DNA of 64,000 nt, from positions 901,001 through 965,000 of the forward strand of contig JAKOGI010000143.1 of assembly GCA_029747015.1 (NCBI GenBank), written 5' to 3'. How positions within the stretch are numbered: position 1 is the first letter of the stretch; the number at the start of each line of letters is the position of its first letter. This stretch comes from Carnegiea gigantea (Eukaryota; Streptophyta; Magnoliopsida; Caryophyllales; Cactaceae). Position numbers and translations under genes: made by a program. Below are positions 25,817-38,775 of the stretch, one piece after another. The notes beneath the pieces are model-generated. The model was not told the origin of the DNA. It did no database searches and was given only the letters and a program-made list of their open reading frames with translations.

Positions 25817-26284
25817 TTATGCATAGTTGCACATGCCATAGTTGCAAAAGTTCCCTGTGTTGCATTTGTTGTGGCAGCCCCCGCAATGATGCCTATCATA
25901 GAAAGGGTTAACACACCTTCCATTGCAGCAAATTTCTGGGTACCTGCACTTCAACCCACACATTCCACAGTTAAGCCTGTCTGTCTTGACATTGACGCAC
26001 TTCTTCTTACAACAGTCGTGACCAGGACTTCCCTTGAGATGGCAAACCCTAGGGAACCTATCGCATGTCAACTTAGCACGTGGGTTTTCCCATGGCGCAG
26101 TAGGATGATATGGGTGTTTCTTGGTGTCGAAGTAATGGCTTGGCTCTTTGTAATGTTTAATACCTCGTGTTTTCTGGTCTTCCTCAGCATTGATCTCGTT
26201 GTTGTGTTTGCCATGTGCAGATGAAAGGGCGATGGGGATGACGACGAGAACCGCTAGGAATAACAATGCCTTGAGAGAATTCAT
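25817..26284 (-). CDS. STIG1-like secreted cysteine-rich protein
   Basis: This single-exon 155-residue protein starts at an ATG whose first base is 26284 and ends with TAA at 25817. Residues 1 to about 24 form a signal peptide with a hydrophobic core after MNSLKALL. A short charged, His-rich linker follows. The C-terminal half holds 16 cysteines in the spacing of the Stig1 family, including HDCCKKKC, NCGMCGLKC, EICCNGRC, HCGGCHNKC and a final CNYGMCNYA. Family members such as tobacco/tomato STIG1 and Arabidopsis GRI are small apoplastic signalling or exudate proteins; which role applies here cannot be told from sequence. The length is typical of the family. A TATA box lies about 150 bp upstream on the same strand. 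The overlapping plus-strand frame at 25871-26224 is a shadow. Family call confident; orthology not assigned. Confidence 0.92.
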   Translation of the reverse strand: MNSLKALLFLAVLVVIPIALSSAHGKHNNEINAEEDQKTRGIKHYKEPSHYFDTKKHPYHPTAPWENPRAKLTCDRFPRVCHLKGSPGHDCCKKKCVNVKTDRLNCGMCGLKCRYPEICCNGRCVNPFYDRHHCGGCHNKCNTGNFCNYGMCNYA

Positions 26285-26430
26285 GACGTTTAGGTGGCTA
26301 ACTTGAAGAAGAGGTAAGTATTAGTGGCAGAGGAAGCTTAAGAAATCAAGAATAATTAAGTGGATTTATGTTCTATTAAGGCTTGGATGGAGCTAGGATG
26401 GAGATGGAACAATCAAGTAGATGTGCATGT

Positions 26431-26442
26431 GTTTATATATAG
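26431..26442 (-). promoter_or_regulatory. TATA box of the STIG1-like gene
   Basis: On the minus strand the sequence reads CTATATATAAAC, about 150 bp upstream of the STIG1-like ATG. That implies transcription starting near 26400 with a 5' UTR of roughly 120 bp. Inference from motif and position only. Confidence 0.6.
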
Positions 26443-26621
26443 AAAGGAGATGAGAAGAATTTGAATGGGGAAGGAAGATTTCAAGGGTTTTTAGGCGGGT
26501 CGAGCTTAGTGGGGTGGTCTTAATTCAATCGTGTACGTAGTCATAGCACACAAGATGTTAGGTTTGCGGAGAAAGTATTTGACAATATAAGCCAAACCTT
26601 AAAAAATACAAGTTCTTTTTC

Positions 26622-29600
26622 CCTATTTATCATTTGGATCTATGAAGTCAAATCCCACTTGGTGAGAGAGAACTGAGGAGTTGGGAGACGGATGATATAA
26701 TCGAAGTAGATCGCTCGAAATTGGATCCAAATTGAGAGCAATTGCTGAAAGATCTCATGATGTATGTATATTAGGGTTGTTTTTCTCTCGAGTTTACACG
26801 TAATTTTATTTTGACCCATAATCAAATAAATTTAATCAAAACTAGCTAGCTATAAATTGAGCTAATCAATGCTAATTTCTCTCATTTTTCAAAAAAATAC
26901 AATTAACATTTATGTCAAAAATTTATGAGACTCGAATTTAACTTAAATTATCCATTTATCATGTTTTATAAGTAATTAAATTAAATACATTTTTCAACAC
27001 TACAAATACTCTAAAATCGACCTAATTTCGAAATCTGCTTACATTTATTTTTATGCATCATTTGCATAATAAAATTGAAAATGGAATATTCATTCCTAAC
27101 TGTGACTTAATTACGTACCAGACATACCCCCCAAAAAAAAAATCATTCACAACAAAATTAAAGGATTCTCGTCTTTTGAATGTAAAACGAAATGATCCAT
27201 ATCAGAACCAGATACTTGGTGAACAAGTTATATTGATGTCCTTTGGAAGCTCACTGACCTTGTTTATTCTGTATTGTACATAGTAAAGCTATGCAACACA
27301 TTAAACAACTACTAATCCCTGTTACGGTCAAATGTAAAGTAGGCTCAAAAGGCACAAAGTTCTCTCTCTTTTTAATCAAATCATAAGCAAGGAACAGACC
27401 GAATTATCCTGATTTAAAAGACAATTTGTTTTTCGATCTTGCTAAATTTATAGGCAATTTATATTGTATTTTTAGAAGTACGTAGTTTTACAAGTTGTAT
27501 AACATTTGGTACTATATGTAAATACATTCTAAAAATGTAATGTGTAGCATAGGATATGTTATATAAATTGAGCTAGAGATCGCATCAAATATGATAATTT
27601 ATGCATAATAAAATTTTTATTTGATAGTGTAGACCAATATATTGTATCATATCGTGCACTTGAGACTGGACTGATATTAATTTGATGGTGTAGACCAATA
27701 TAAACGGGAGAATTATGATATGAGAAATTACGATTCTTGAATTAATGACCATCTTTTTGATGAAATTATTGGAAGAAAATGAAGAATATCCAATTCCGAA
27801 AATTCAAAGGAAAGCATATATTTTGGAGTAGGGCCAAACTTTCCAGGTGGGATGAATTAGGCTCCTAGTTTCACCAACTAATGGTTACTGGCCTAATATT
27901 GTTGGTGTTTGGAAATCAAATTTTAAATTTAGATTCTTCAATTCAACCAAAAACCAGAAATATGTAGTTGATCATATTCTGAACCGCTAGGAAAGCATAA
28001 AACAAGTCAGTTTGGTAATTACAACTTGTTTGTTAGCTACAAATTAAACTTGCCTATTTCACCAAATGGTCAACCCATTGAATTAACAAGCTGAATGTTT
28101 GACCAAAATTGTTAGCATCCTTATTAGCTTTCTTCGATCTTTTTGGCTAAATAGGATTTGGGATTGGGTCCACGAATCTAAGGTCAATCGGAACCAGCCT
28201 CTTTATAATTCTACATTCAGAGGTGATTAAGATTGCTACATCAGATCCCGCACACTCTGCCTGATGGAGGGACTTTTGGTATATTGGATATTTTTTATTC
28301 TTAAAAATAATAAAAAATAAATAGCAAAAGTAATAAGTTTGAGATTGTTTCGATTTTAAAATTAGGACCAGTTTAAGTTGAGAACCTTACTCTTATTTTC
28401 ATCCCTACGTTTTAATTACTACCTCTTCCTCTATTAATAAATTTGTAGGAATCGTATTCGCTTCCCAATTTCATTACCTAAGTTATCTAAATTTTCATGC
28501 ACCAAACACGAGAATTGTAACTACCGTATCTAATTTTTCCTATTCCTACTTATGCATTACTATATACAGACACCTCTTTAAAGTGATATATATAATTGGT
28601 AGAAGAAAGTGAGAAATCCTAATGCTCTACCATATCGTCATGCCTCCCGAATCTCCCCTTGCCTCTCTTCTTTTCCTCTTCGTTTTGTAAGAGTCATGTG
28701 TTTCTTTTTTCCTATGATATTATGCATTTTGTAAGTGTTGGAGTATAAACCTATTCATGTACGTTCAACCATTAGTTTAATATTTTGGTTGAGATGATTC
28801 TTAAATATTATATTAAAGTTTGTCTGTGTGAGAGATCTCAGATTTTAATTTTTACAACCCCACATTTAATACTGCGTAAGTTAAGGAGAGACCTTTACAA
28901 TATTCACACATCAAACTCAAATGACATTTTCATAAGGGAATGTTAGAATATATAGTTGCTTCTAATTAAGTGATGTATTTTTCAAAACAAATTAAGAATT
29001 TCGAACCATTGCTCTCCTCTCCTTTCTCAAGTTTTTAGTTTTTCTTGCCAACTATCTTGTAAAATGCATGCATATATATATATACAAGTGTATTCGCTAT
29101 CGTAGGGTAATGAGCGAGGGAGGGGCACAATTAGTCATACTTTATCTCCCTGTGTGTAAATGTGTGCGTGCGATCCAATTTGACATGCTTACTAGAAATA
29201 GGGTAAGAAAGAGGGACTTCAAGTGACCCTTCTTACAGGTGCTTTACTTCATTATGTATCAATTAAAACAGATGACAAAGCAACTCGATCGAGACGTAGA
29301 GCTTGAAAGGTCATGACCTTGATTTGTGATGTCGCTAGCTGCCACACTCTTTATAACTTCGTGGACAATATGGTTTAATGATGCTTCCTCAAATTGTTGC
29401 TTTAAGACCTTAGTGTCTCGGACAATTAATAACACGTATTGCTACCCGTGTTAATACATAAGGACATTACTGAAACCATTACACCAACCGTATCTTCTAG
29501 CTAGTCCCCATCAAAAGCTACACTTATAGCTTCATTTTTTCTTAAGCTTACAACCCTATCAACAAATTTTATTCCAAGCGTCTAAAATTAATCATTTCTT

Positions 29601-30252
29601 AGGACACAAATTATTGAGTAAGACTATCTCATACAGAAAATACGATAAGATGAAATCCACTTTGGGTGAATTTCTAAAGATATAAAGTGACTAATGGTTC
29701 AATTTTTTTCATGAATTTTTAGTTTAGAAGTGTCTAAGAATTCATTTAAGGGTAAGATTAATAAAAGTGGGCTTAAATTGAATTCGATATTTATTTATAG
29801 CCACTCTAAAATATTTTGTCTCTCGATACTTTTTAGATAAGACGGTCTTATCTAGATGTAGTAGATGAATATTAGAGGTTGTAGACTATGGCTCAACGCG
29901 AGTTTTATAGGTATTAAATCCTAACTTACAAAGGAGGAGAGAATCTCTAGAATTATGTAGGAACATATTAATAACTAATTTTGTTAGATAATTTTTAAAG
30001 AAAATTAATAATTAATTTATGATAAGTCTTGTATGAGATCCATTGAGCGAGGTATTCCATCGTGGATGTATCTTTTCAAATTTTTTGTTTTTTTAAATTT
30101 TAAAACTACTTCTCAAATTTGGAGCATAAATGGGTCATTCTGATTTAGCGTAAACAGAAAACAAGAAAAAAAAAAAAAAAGGCATATTAACTAACATCGG
30201 CAAATTTTTGAATTTTGGCGTCTCAATTCTCCAACCGTCCGGGCTATTATTC
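26622..30252. other. Intergenic, no gene recognised
   Basis: AT-rich, with short frames only (26640-26825, 27053-27283). TTGAT.GTGTAGACCAATAT occurs twice (about 27621 and 27681). A relic of the RTE-like 3' end family is at 28170-28280. An A run lies at 30163-30180, just upstream of the PPR gene. No TATA box is obvious for the PPR gene. Confidence 0.5.
28170..28280 (+). mobile_element. RTE-LINE/SINE 3' end relic, second subfamily
   Basis: AGGTCAATCGGAACCAGCCT, TTTATAATTCTACATTCAG, AGATTGCTACATCAGATCCC correspond in order to the minus strand of 25020-25125. Confidence 0.5.
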
Positions 30253-32538
30253 ATGACCAGGCTCAAAGCCTACCTGAGGCCGCCGCAGCCATCGCCACCC
30301 ACAACCTCCGCCTCCGCCTCCGCCTCCGCCGCCACCAAGTCATTCAATTCGACCATCAACCGCCTCTCTGCTGAGGGCTTCCACCGTGATGTTCTCTTCA
30401 CATTCTCTTCTATGCTCAGGTCCCATACACCTCCTGATGCTCACACGTACCCCAGTCTTTTCAAAGCCTGCACTTTCCTCAACAGATTTTCGCTTGGGAT
30501 TTCATTACATCAACGTGTAATCACTGATGCGTATTCTTCAGATTCCTACATTGCGTCCTCACTCATTAATTTCTATGCGAAGTTTGGGCGGGTTGAGAAT
30601 GCCCAGAAAGTGTTTGACTTAATGCCTGAGAGAAATGTCGTTCCATGGACTGCTATGATAGGGTGTCACTCGCGTTGTGGGAATTCTGATAGGGCGTTTC
30701 GTATGTATAATCTGATGAGATATGAGGGAATTCAACCGAGCTCTGTTACTGTTTTGAATGTGCTCTCTGGGGTTACTGAGCTTTGCCAAGTGGAGTGTCT
30801 TCATGCTTGTGCAATCCTTTCTGGTTCAGATTCTGATCTTCATTTGGTCAACTGTATGCTGGATTTGTATGGGAAATGTGGCAGAGTTGAGGCTGCAAGG
30901 GTCTTGTTTGAAGCAATGGTATGTAGGGATATTGTCTCCTGGAATTCAATGGTTTCAGGTTATGCACGAAGTGGGAATTTTAAGGAGATTATGTGGCTTT
31001 TTAAGAAAATGAGGGGTGAAGGTGTTGTCCCGGACCAACAGACATTTGGGGGGCTTTTGACTTGCTCCGATTCTGTGCAGATTGATGTTGAGTTCGGAAC
31101 GCTGATTCTTGGGCAGATTATAACAGGTGGGTTAGAATTGGATGCTCCAATGGCAACTTCACTTGTGGTATTATATTCAAAATATGGAAACTTTGTCAGT
31201 GCATTTAAGATATTTGAATGGGTGGCAGAGAAAGATGTAATACTGTGGACATCAATTATTGCTGCCTTTGTGCAGAATGACAATGCCCGAAAAGCGTTAG
31301 TTCTTTTTACTAGAATGCTGGATTCTGGGCTGATATCCTCTACCGCAACAATAGCTACTGTCCTTTCTGCTTGTGCAAAAGTTGGTTCGCGTCTTCTGGG
31401 GATGTCTGTGCATGGATATCTACTACGGCAAGGAATGCCGGTAGATATTCCTGTTCAAAACTCACTAATCACTATGTATGCTAAGTGTGGTCTTTTAAGG
31501 CAAAGCTTGGCTATTTTTGATGGCATGAATGAGAGGGATGTAGTCTCATGGAATGCTATTGTTGCAACATACGCTCAAAATGGTGATTTGCGGGAGGCAT
31601 TGTGCTTGCTCAATAAGATGAGATTGATGGTCCAAAGACCAGACTCCATTACTGTTGTTTCCCTGCTTCAAGCTTGTGCTTCAACTGGGGCACTCCAGCA
31701 AGGGAAGTGGGTCCACACCTTTATCATCAAAAGCTTGTCTCAACCAAGCATCATGATTGACACTGCTTTGGTCGACATGTACTCAAAATGTGGTGACCTG
31801 AAAACTGCTCACAGGTGTTTTCATCACATGCCAGAGCATGATGTTGTCTCATGGAGCATAATTATCACAGGATATGGTAGTCATGGCATGGGGGAGATGG
31901 CTTTAAATTTGTATACAGAGTTTCTAGGCACTGGGATCCAACCCAACCATGTTATCTTCCTTTCTGTCCTTTTCTCTTGTAGTCATAATGGCCTCGTTTC
32001 TGAAGGTCTCAGCATTTTCCAATCTATGATTGAAGATTTTGGGATTAAACCAGAACTTGAGCACCGTGCTTGCATTGTTGATCTGCTTTGTCGAGCTGGA
32101 AGACTGAAAGAAGCATATAAGTTCATCAAAACTATGTTCTCTGATCCCACAGTTGATGTTTTAGGCATACTTCTTGATGCATGCAGGATGAAGGGAGACG
32201 CTGAACTTGGAGAACTTGTTGCTAGAGACATCATGAAGCTGCAGCCAGTTTGTGCTGAGAATTATGTGCAACTGGCTCATAGTTATGCTTCAATGAATAG
32301 GTGGGAGGGGGTGGGTGATGCATGGATGCAAATGAAGGCTCTTGGATTAAGGAAGCTCCCTGGTTGGAGCTATATTCAGCGACATGGGAAGATGACAACA
32401 TTTTTTAATGGTCAAATTGATCGTCCTCTTTCTGAAGAACTTGTGTTGGCCTTGAAAATTTTGGTCTGTCAAATGAATGATCTCAACAACAGTAGCAATG
32501 ATCTAAATAGCATGTTCTACGACATGGACAGCTCATAA
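30253..32538 (+). CDS. E-class pentatricopeptide repeat protein (At4g04370-like)
   Basis: An intronless frame of 761 codons. I start it at the ATG at 30253 (MTRLKAYLRPPQ): the frame is open further upstream only through a TTG at 30208. The N-terminus is Arg/Pro/Ser/Ala-rich, with an Ala-Ser run, as expected of an organelle transit peptide. Most of the protein is PLS-type PPR repeats; typical pieces are NVVPWTAMIG, DIVSWNSMVSGYARSG, DVILWTSIIAAF, DVVSWNAIVATYAQNG and DVVSWSIIITGYGSHG. The C-terminus has E/E+-like motifs (LPGWSYIQ...) and no DYW deaminase domain. Such proteins bind organellar RNA and often recruit a separate deaminase for C-to-U editing. The target is unknown. Lack of introns is normal for the family. 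The ortholog name is from memory. Confidence 0.92.
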   Translation: MTRLKAYLRPPQPSPPTTSASASASAATKSFNSTINRLSAEGFHRDVLFTFSSMLRSHTPPDAHTYPSLFKACTFLNRFSLGISLHQRVITDAYSSDSYIASSLINFYAKFGRVENAQKVFDLMPERNVVPWTAMIGCHSRCGNSDRAFRMYNLMRYEGIQPSSVTVLNVLSGVTELCQVECLHACAILSGSDSDLHLVNCMLDLYGKCGRVEAARVLFEAMVCRDIVSWNSMVSGYARSGNFKEIMWLFKKMRGEGVVPDQQTFGGLLTCSDSVQIDVEFGTLILGQIITGGLELDAPMATSLVVLYSKYGNFVSAFKIFEWVAEKDVILWTSIIAAFVQNDNARKALVLFTRMLDSGLISSTATIATVLSACAKVGSRLLGMSVHGYLLRQGMPVDIPVQNSLITMYAKCGLLRQSLAIFDGMNERDVVSWNAIVATYAQNGDLREALCLLNKMRLMVQRPDSITVVSLLQACASTGALQQGKWVHTFIIKSLSQPSIMIDTALVDMYSKCGDLKTAHRCFHHMPEHDVVSWSIIITGYGSHGMGEMALNLYTEFLGTGIQPNHVIFLSVLFSCSHNGLVSEGLSIFQSMIEDFGIKPELEHRACIVDLLCRAGRLKEAYKFIKTMFSDPTVDVLGILLDACRMKGDAELGELVARDIMKLQPVCAENYVQLAHSYASMNRWEGVGDAWMQMKALGLRKLPGWSYIQRHGKMTTFFNGQIDRPLSEELVLALKILVCQMNDLNNSSNDLNSMFYDMDSS

Positions 32539-35500
32539 ACATAAGAACATTTGGTTGAAGGAGCTTCCAGTGACTTTGGAAGGAGTATTCAGAGGCCAGA
32601 AATTAATGTTGGAAAAATTCTCACTGGATTAGTTGCCAAAAGCCTTTGGGGAATTCTTCTTATTATCTTGAACTCTTTGCAGACTGATGAATCAGATTCC
32701 AGTCGTCACATGCTTAGGGCTCACAAATATTTGAATGTGGACCAGCAAACAAAGCCTCGCATTTGAGGCCCTCGATCGGAAAATTGTGAATGATGACTTA
32801 CCTTCGTGAGGTAAATTGACTCCTGATCAGATGGTGAACGAACTCAGAGGTCGAGGTGTTTATTTTATTCATTCTTGAAGTGGTGTTTTTTATCAGCAAT
32901 TGGCGCTGCTGCTTTGGATCTGGCTGGTGGATCCATTGTATGCTAATTAATACAATCCACGAAGGGTTGGTGATAAGATAGCTGCTGTGACCAAGCATGC
33001 TGTCTCTGGCCTTACATTTTCTGTGAATGAAGGTCGATCGCTGATGTTATCAATACATAGATTAGAAGGAATCAGCACTAACCGTTCCCACTATGGTAGC
33101 ATGAAAGCTCAGATAGAAGGCTACTGAATTGGGTGCTGATCCGAGACTACATTTCACATATACTACCAGTTAGGAAAACTAGTGAAAGAGAGCTACGGAA
33201 GTCATATACTATTGCATAAGAGTGAAATGAATTTATCATCGGCTGGTTCAGATGGTGGTTGGGATATTGTTGGAAACTTGCTTCAACAACAGGGTGTGGT
33301 GAGTAAACCATGCAGAGGGAGATCAGATGTTCATGTGGTACGTAGGGAAGGGAATCAAGGTAGAGTACTAAATTCTTATCTATAGTGTCTAATCAATGTC
33401 TGCTAATTTAAGACATTGTTAGTTTTGGGGCGATGAGTCTGCAACTAAAAAAGCATGATATACGATGCCAATACTTCTTGACTAATTTGATTCATGTTTG
33501 CTATGATGTTGTATTAGCTTAAGACACAACTTGTGTCTTAGTTTAAGGGTTATAGAATAATTGAAGATTAAGACACAACTTGTGTGTTAGTTTAAGGGTT
33601 ATAGAATAATTGAAGAAGGAAATGGAAAGGAAAGCACATACGCTAAATTGTGTCAAACTTGGTTTTATTACTATATCTGCCTGTAAAACTTCAAGAAAAG
33701 CTAATGAATTCATTGTTTCATTTGTATGGTTTCAAGTACTGAGACGAACTTATAAAGAAGCTTGTTGAGAGTGTGTGACAAATGCAGATGTGTATAATGA
33801 ATAAGTGCCACTTTGTTCGGAGGTATTTGAAATCGAAGCAGAAGACAACAGCAACACAATTATGATATCTTTGCCAACAAGGCCGAGAATGAGAAGAGGA
33901 AATGTGAGCAATAAGAAAAGAGAACGAGGGAAAAAGATATTATTGAAAAATGTCCCCACATAATCAGGTTTGTGGCTTGCATGTATTGACTCGGTTCAGA
34001 TATAAAGTAAATGTGAAAGACACCCTTCATTGGAAATTTCCAAGAAAGAAGACCAATTAGTGGCAGTGGGTGCTGTTAAATGTTTACTCGTAGCAGTGGG
34101 CACAAGTTGAGAGAGTGGGACATTCGCCTTGAGGGGGGGGGGGGGGGGGGAGGAGTTGGGGTATGCAAGCAAATCCAATTAGCTATGGCAACACTATTTG
34201 TGGGGACGTGTGGGTGGCTACATTTTAGGGCCACCCTTGCATTGGTGCTTCAGTTAAGGCATTGCTACCTGCAACTCTTCATAGTGTTTGTTTTAAGATG
34301 TAGCTAGTATTCTTCTTTGTTGATTGGTCGCAAACTGCAATAAGCATGAAATTGTGCGGAACTCAGCCCATAAGCTGAGACAAAAGGTGGCCAGGGCCTT
34401 ATAAAGCGAGTGACTATCTCAGGTGTTTTCACTAGAGGCTAAGAAAATTACATCTCCCCATAAAAAACGAGATGGATAAGTGCAGCTCGAGCTGAGCAGG
34501 ATCTAGAATCACAAACAAGGATAACTGTCAATGTGAGGGTGGAGGTTTACCAGAGGAATCAAACGAAACGAATGACATAATTTCATAGCAAATGCAGGAC
34601 ATTTTCATATCTTCCATAACAAGCTTTCTTGTGGTTGTCATTACCATTGATTCATGTGTTCAACTGATAAAATTGGCACAGCTATCGCCCATATCATTCG
34701 TCTGTCCTTGTCTCATTGCAAAATTGGACATATCTGTTCTTGGAATCTTTGAAAATTGTGGACTTGCTAATGGACAATGGTTGCAAATTCAGGTGTCATA
34801 ATCATACATTTCTAAAAATATTGCATGGCTTTTGGTCTAAAATATCCATGTTGCATTGCCGACTTCCAAGTCCAAGGATTAAAATGCAGTTTTGATCATG
34901 GTTGCAGTTTTGGTTGCGGTATTGCAGTATAGTGCAGTTCTTGTGGGGTGAAAGCACGGCTCACTTGACTTCAAAGCCTGTCTGATGAGGCTGTTTTGGC
35001 ACTCAAAGGTCACATTTTGAATCCACCACTGCCAATTAACCAGCATGACTATTTGAAGTGAGATGATGAATTTAAGTGGCATGGCTAATGGATAAACATA
35101 ATATGGAAATTTTGTTTGAAAGTATTGCTGCCGACTATGCTGTCTAGTAATTTCGACATAATTGACAATTTATGTGGGATAGGATGTCTACATTGATGTG
35201 AGCTGTCTAAGCACAAAGCCAACTCGCCTTCCCACAAGTGATTTGATGCTTTGCTTTGATGCTTTGCTGGTTGCAGAAGTGGGTAAGTATTAATCTTAAA
35301 ATGTTGCTTGAGCATGTAGCCTGATATTATCTGTTTTTATGTGCTTGAGTTTACCACCATTGCCCACAATATGTATTTTGCTGGCACATGCTTTATTTTT
35401 TCACTATTGTACCCACAACTTTAGGGGCTCTCTGTGTTCTGTTGCTTCCTTTTTCTCTTTAGGGTGGGGGTGGCATAAAGGATACTTCTTTGTTTTTGTG

Positions 35501-38500
35501 GTTCCTATTTAACCTTTTGCATTAAAATCCCTTTTTCTCTGATTAAATGACTTAGTCCTCTGGATCTTCCCATCTTAGCTTCTCTAACTAGATGGTGGTG
35601 CTGATCTGCTGTCATTTTCTAGACTGCAAGAGCACGCCACTGCACGATGCTGTGTCCTACTGTTTTCTTTTAAGGTTGGAGAATTGACCTTGAGTAGGAT
35701 GGCCTAATTGAAGGAGATCCAACTTTCACATGGAGACGTTGGGATCAAATCTTCTGAGAGCATCAGAAGTTCTCTATTCCTTTACTCATTATTTCCTCGC
35801 ACATCTTCGCACACTAAGGTTCCATCATATCCAGCCCCCCCCCTGCGCCCCCCCCCCCCGGGTGTGCCGGAGTGTATTGGTGCTACATGCAAAATGTATG
35901 CGGTTACTGCTAGAGCTCCTTGCTGGTGTGGAGATACGCACAAATGTTGATGAGCCCTAAAAGAGTATTCACTAAGCTACTTGAAATTTACAAATGTTGA
36001 TGGACCCCACTGCGCTGATCGTTTTTCGATAAGCTAAATTGGGTTTGTCAATAAGCAAAAAGAAATAGAACTTGCCACATATATGTAAGTATGTAAAAGA
36101 TAAGTGCTACACGAAAGTTACAAGAACAAGAAACCAAAGTTCAATGTGGATTTTTTTGAAGCCAGGTCTAGGGATACGAAATACACCCTTATCGCTAAGA
36201 AATTGGCTAGAAAAATAAAGGCTTGTTTAACAAAGCAAAAACCCATGTTAATTCTGTTAGGTTGGGGGGCTTTAATGATCAATCATTTTCTTTCTTGTCT
36301 TTGTTATCTACTACAACCAGCCGGAAGTGCAAATACGATAAGGCCTTTTTTTTTGGTTTTTTTGGAATGTCCCTTATCAACCTTGTTTTCTAACAACCCA
36401 TAACGAGGTCTTTTCAGAGTTAGTTATGATTTTTTCCTTCCCCTTTTTTTCTTCATTGCGATGCTTTCTCCCATGGGAAAACAGTACTATGAGCTTAGGT
36501 GAAGGAGCCGAAAATGGTTCCATCAGTGTGGGAGCAGCCTTTTTTCAGGTATAAATTAAGCGTGTTTTCATGTCAGTCGGGTCAGATAAGCAGATGTAAG
36601 AACAATTTTGCTAAATCCAATGTGTACTACTCTGCTGTTTCCGGTTAATTTGAGGAGCAACATTCTGGAAAATTTTCACCGGTATCTGCAGTTCAGTTCA
36701 GAAGCATTTGTACCTTAGGCCAACAAATGAATGTCAGAGGTAGAAATTAATGCACAACCACCTTCCATGTGTAGCCACCAAACCCCCACCGTTAATCCCT
36801 TAATGAGAGAGAATGGGAGTTTTGGCTTGACACGGAAACGACCAACAGAATTGTACGCTTATTTATGCAAATGGGGAAAAATTTGTACACTCGATCTGTC
36901 GCTGTTTTCTTAGGTGTGTTCTTGTCCTTTGTTTCCGACCTTAGCCGCCCTATAATAACTGTATTCGTTCTCACCTGCCGTGGGTTTACAGTTTTCTGAA
37001 AATTTAGCAACAAAAAGAAATTTTTGGAGCCTCAACTCTTTGTATAGTTGTTTTTTTAATGATCGTATTGAATCCATTAATTCATCCTGCTGTAAAAGTC
37101 TTACGTTGGGCAGTTTTCAAGTAGATGTGAATCTTAGAGCAACCAAGTCTAGCTTATTCTGAATTGCAAGAATTTACTGCAAATTTCATGTTGGAGAAAT
37201 TTCAACATTACCATCACCCACTATAGTTGTATAGGTACTAGTTATATTGGTACTCCTGACGGAGTTTAGGGAGATATAGATGTAAGCCACCTCACCTTTG
37301 CAAGTAGAAAGACCAAAACTAAGGGCGCTGCCATCTCTCTCTCTCTTTCCTTTTTTTTTTTTTTCGGTGAGTAGAAACCGTTGTGGTTTGAAATCTTTTG
37401 TAAGGAACAAAGTTTTAGAGAACAACATAGAAAGATAATGCAGTATAGTATTGGAGGCATGCATTTGTATATTATAACAAATAATTGATAGCAGTAACAT
37501 ATAATGTAAGTATGTAACAGCTAGTTTGCAAATCGAAAACAACAAATGTGCGAAGTTTCTAAAAGCCAAAGTACTGATAAAAGGCCGACTATCTAAAGTT
37601 TGTAACCTTGATTCTAGAACCCTAAGAGCTCTTAATTTGGATCATGTCCTCCATAGGTTATGAATCTAGGACATGCCTCAACCATATGTCTTTAATTCGG
37701 GACCATGTTATTTGGCCTTCCTCTGCCTCTTTTTCAATTTAGAATTTCAATCCTCTAATGCCTCCTCGCTGCTGTACGTGTCTACGCCCCTTCTTTGATA
37801 TGTCTGATTCAGAGCATATCTTCTATTCATTAAACATGATCTTGGGTTACGATGAAAACAACCTCGAAGAACTTGCTAACGGCTATGTACATTCTCTACC
37901 TGTCATCCACTCACCTAATTCTCCTCACCCTAGTGATTGCAATGGTTTCGATGATGAGTAATTGCCAAGAAACTATATATTGTCCTTGGTCTTGAAGGAC
38001 ATTATTTGCTTGTAGCTTAAATAATTTCCAACAAATTGATTTCCATATTTTTCTAATGTTAAGAAGAAATAGGCCCCAACCTCCCCCTCTCCGTCATAAA
38101 ATAAAATAAAAAAGAAAAAAAAGTTTTAAAACAATCGTAGCCTCAACTCCCTTCCTGTTGAAAGCGGTTGAAACATTAGTTATTTTTGCCAATACTAAGC
38201 GCAGTTAATTTATTTACTACACTAGTTTTCCTTCAATATAAGAAATTAAGCAATCTTCACACTTGCAAGACTTTTTTTTTCCTTGCGCCTTTCCAACAAG
38301 AGTATGGAAAACTGTAATTAATTGACAGGGTCTAATGTTGGAGGAAAAAACAACCGCCGTTGTGAAAAAGTAAAATTTTAAAGGGTACATAATTTACTGC
38401 ACCAATTTCTATTGATTTTATTAGAGAAAGGAGAACTTTCACCCATAGCATTACGAATGACTTGGGATTTTCCATTAAAGGGGAAATGAAATTTTGGGAC

Positions 38501-38775
38501 CAGGGGAAGTATTTCCAAATTGGTGTAACATGGTATTATCTTCCCTTATTCTTGTCTTTGCATCATGGAGTCATTGAAAATTAATCATGAGAAGATTGTC
38601 ACAATTTTAATGTCCAAGATATTACGTTAGTTATATGAAAGTCAAATTTTACCTCAATATTTTTTATCCACATTTACTTAATGGGCCTTTATTAGGCGCG
38701 CGTTTTGCTTTATGAATGAGTGAATCTGAAAAAATAAAGAATTTGGGTGCGCCCCACACAGGTGACACTTTTCAG
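32539..38775. other. Intergenic, no gene recognised
   Basis: The PPR 3' UTR presumably occupies the first few hundred bases. Frames at 36104-36403 and 37758-37961 show no family signal. A G18 run sits at 34133-34150 and a C-rich tract near 35836-35864. 34875-35024 has ends (AGGATTAAAATG and CATTTTGAATCC) like the MITE at 46414-46584. Confidence 0.5.
33520..33617. repeat. 49-bp tandem duplication with palindromic core
   Basis: Two adjacent 49-bp units (33520-33568, 33569-33617) differ at two positions. Each starts with AAGACACAACTTGTG; the first unit is a full palindrome ending GTCTTA. Confidence 0.9.

Noticed and set aside
25871..26224. 117-codon plus-strand frame
   Set aside because: Shadow of the STIG1-like gene on the other strand.
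30208..30252. Fifteen-codon N-terminal extension of the PPR protein
   Set aside because: It would need a TTG start; the first ATG in frame is at 30253.
36104..36403. 99-codon frame between PPR and peroxidase
   Set aside because: Basic then hydrophobic composition but no family signal or exon partners.
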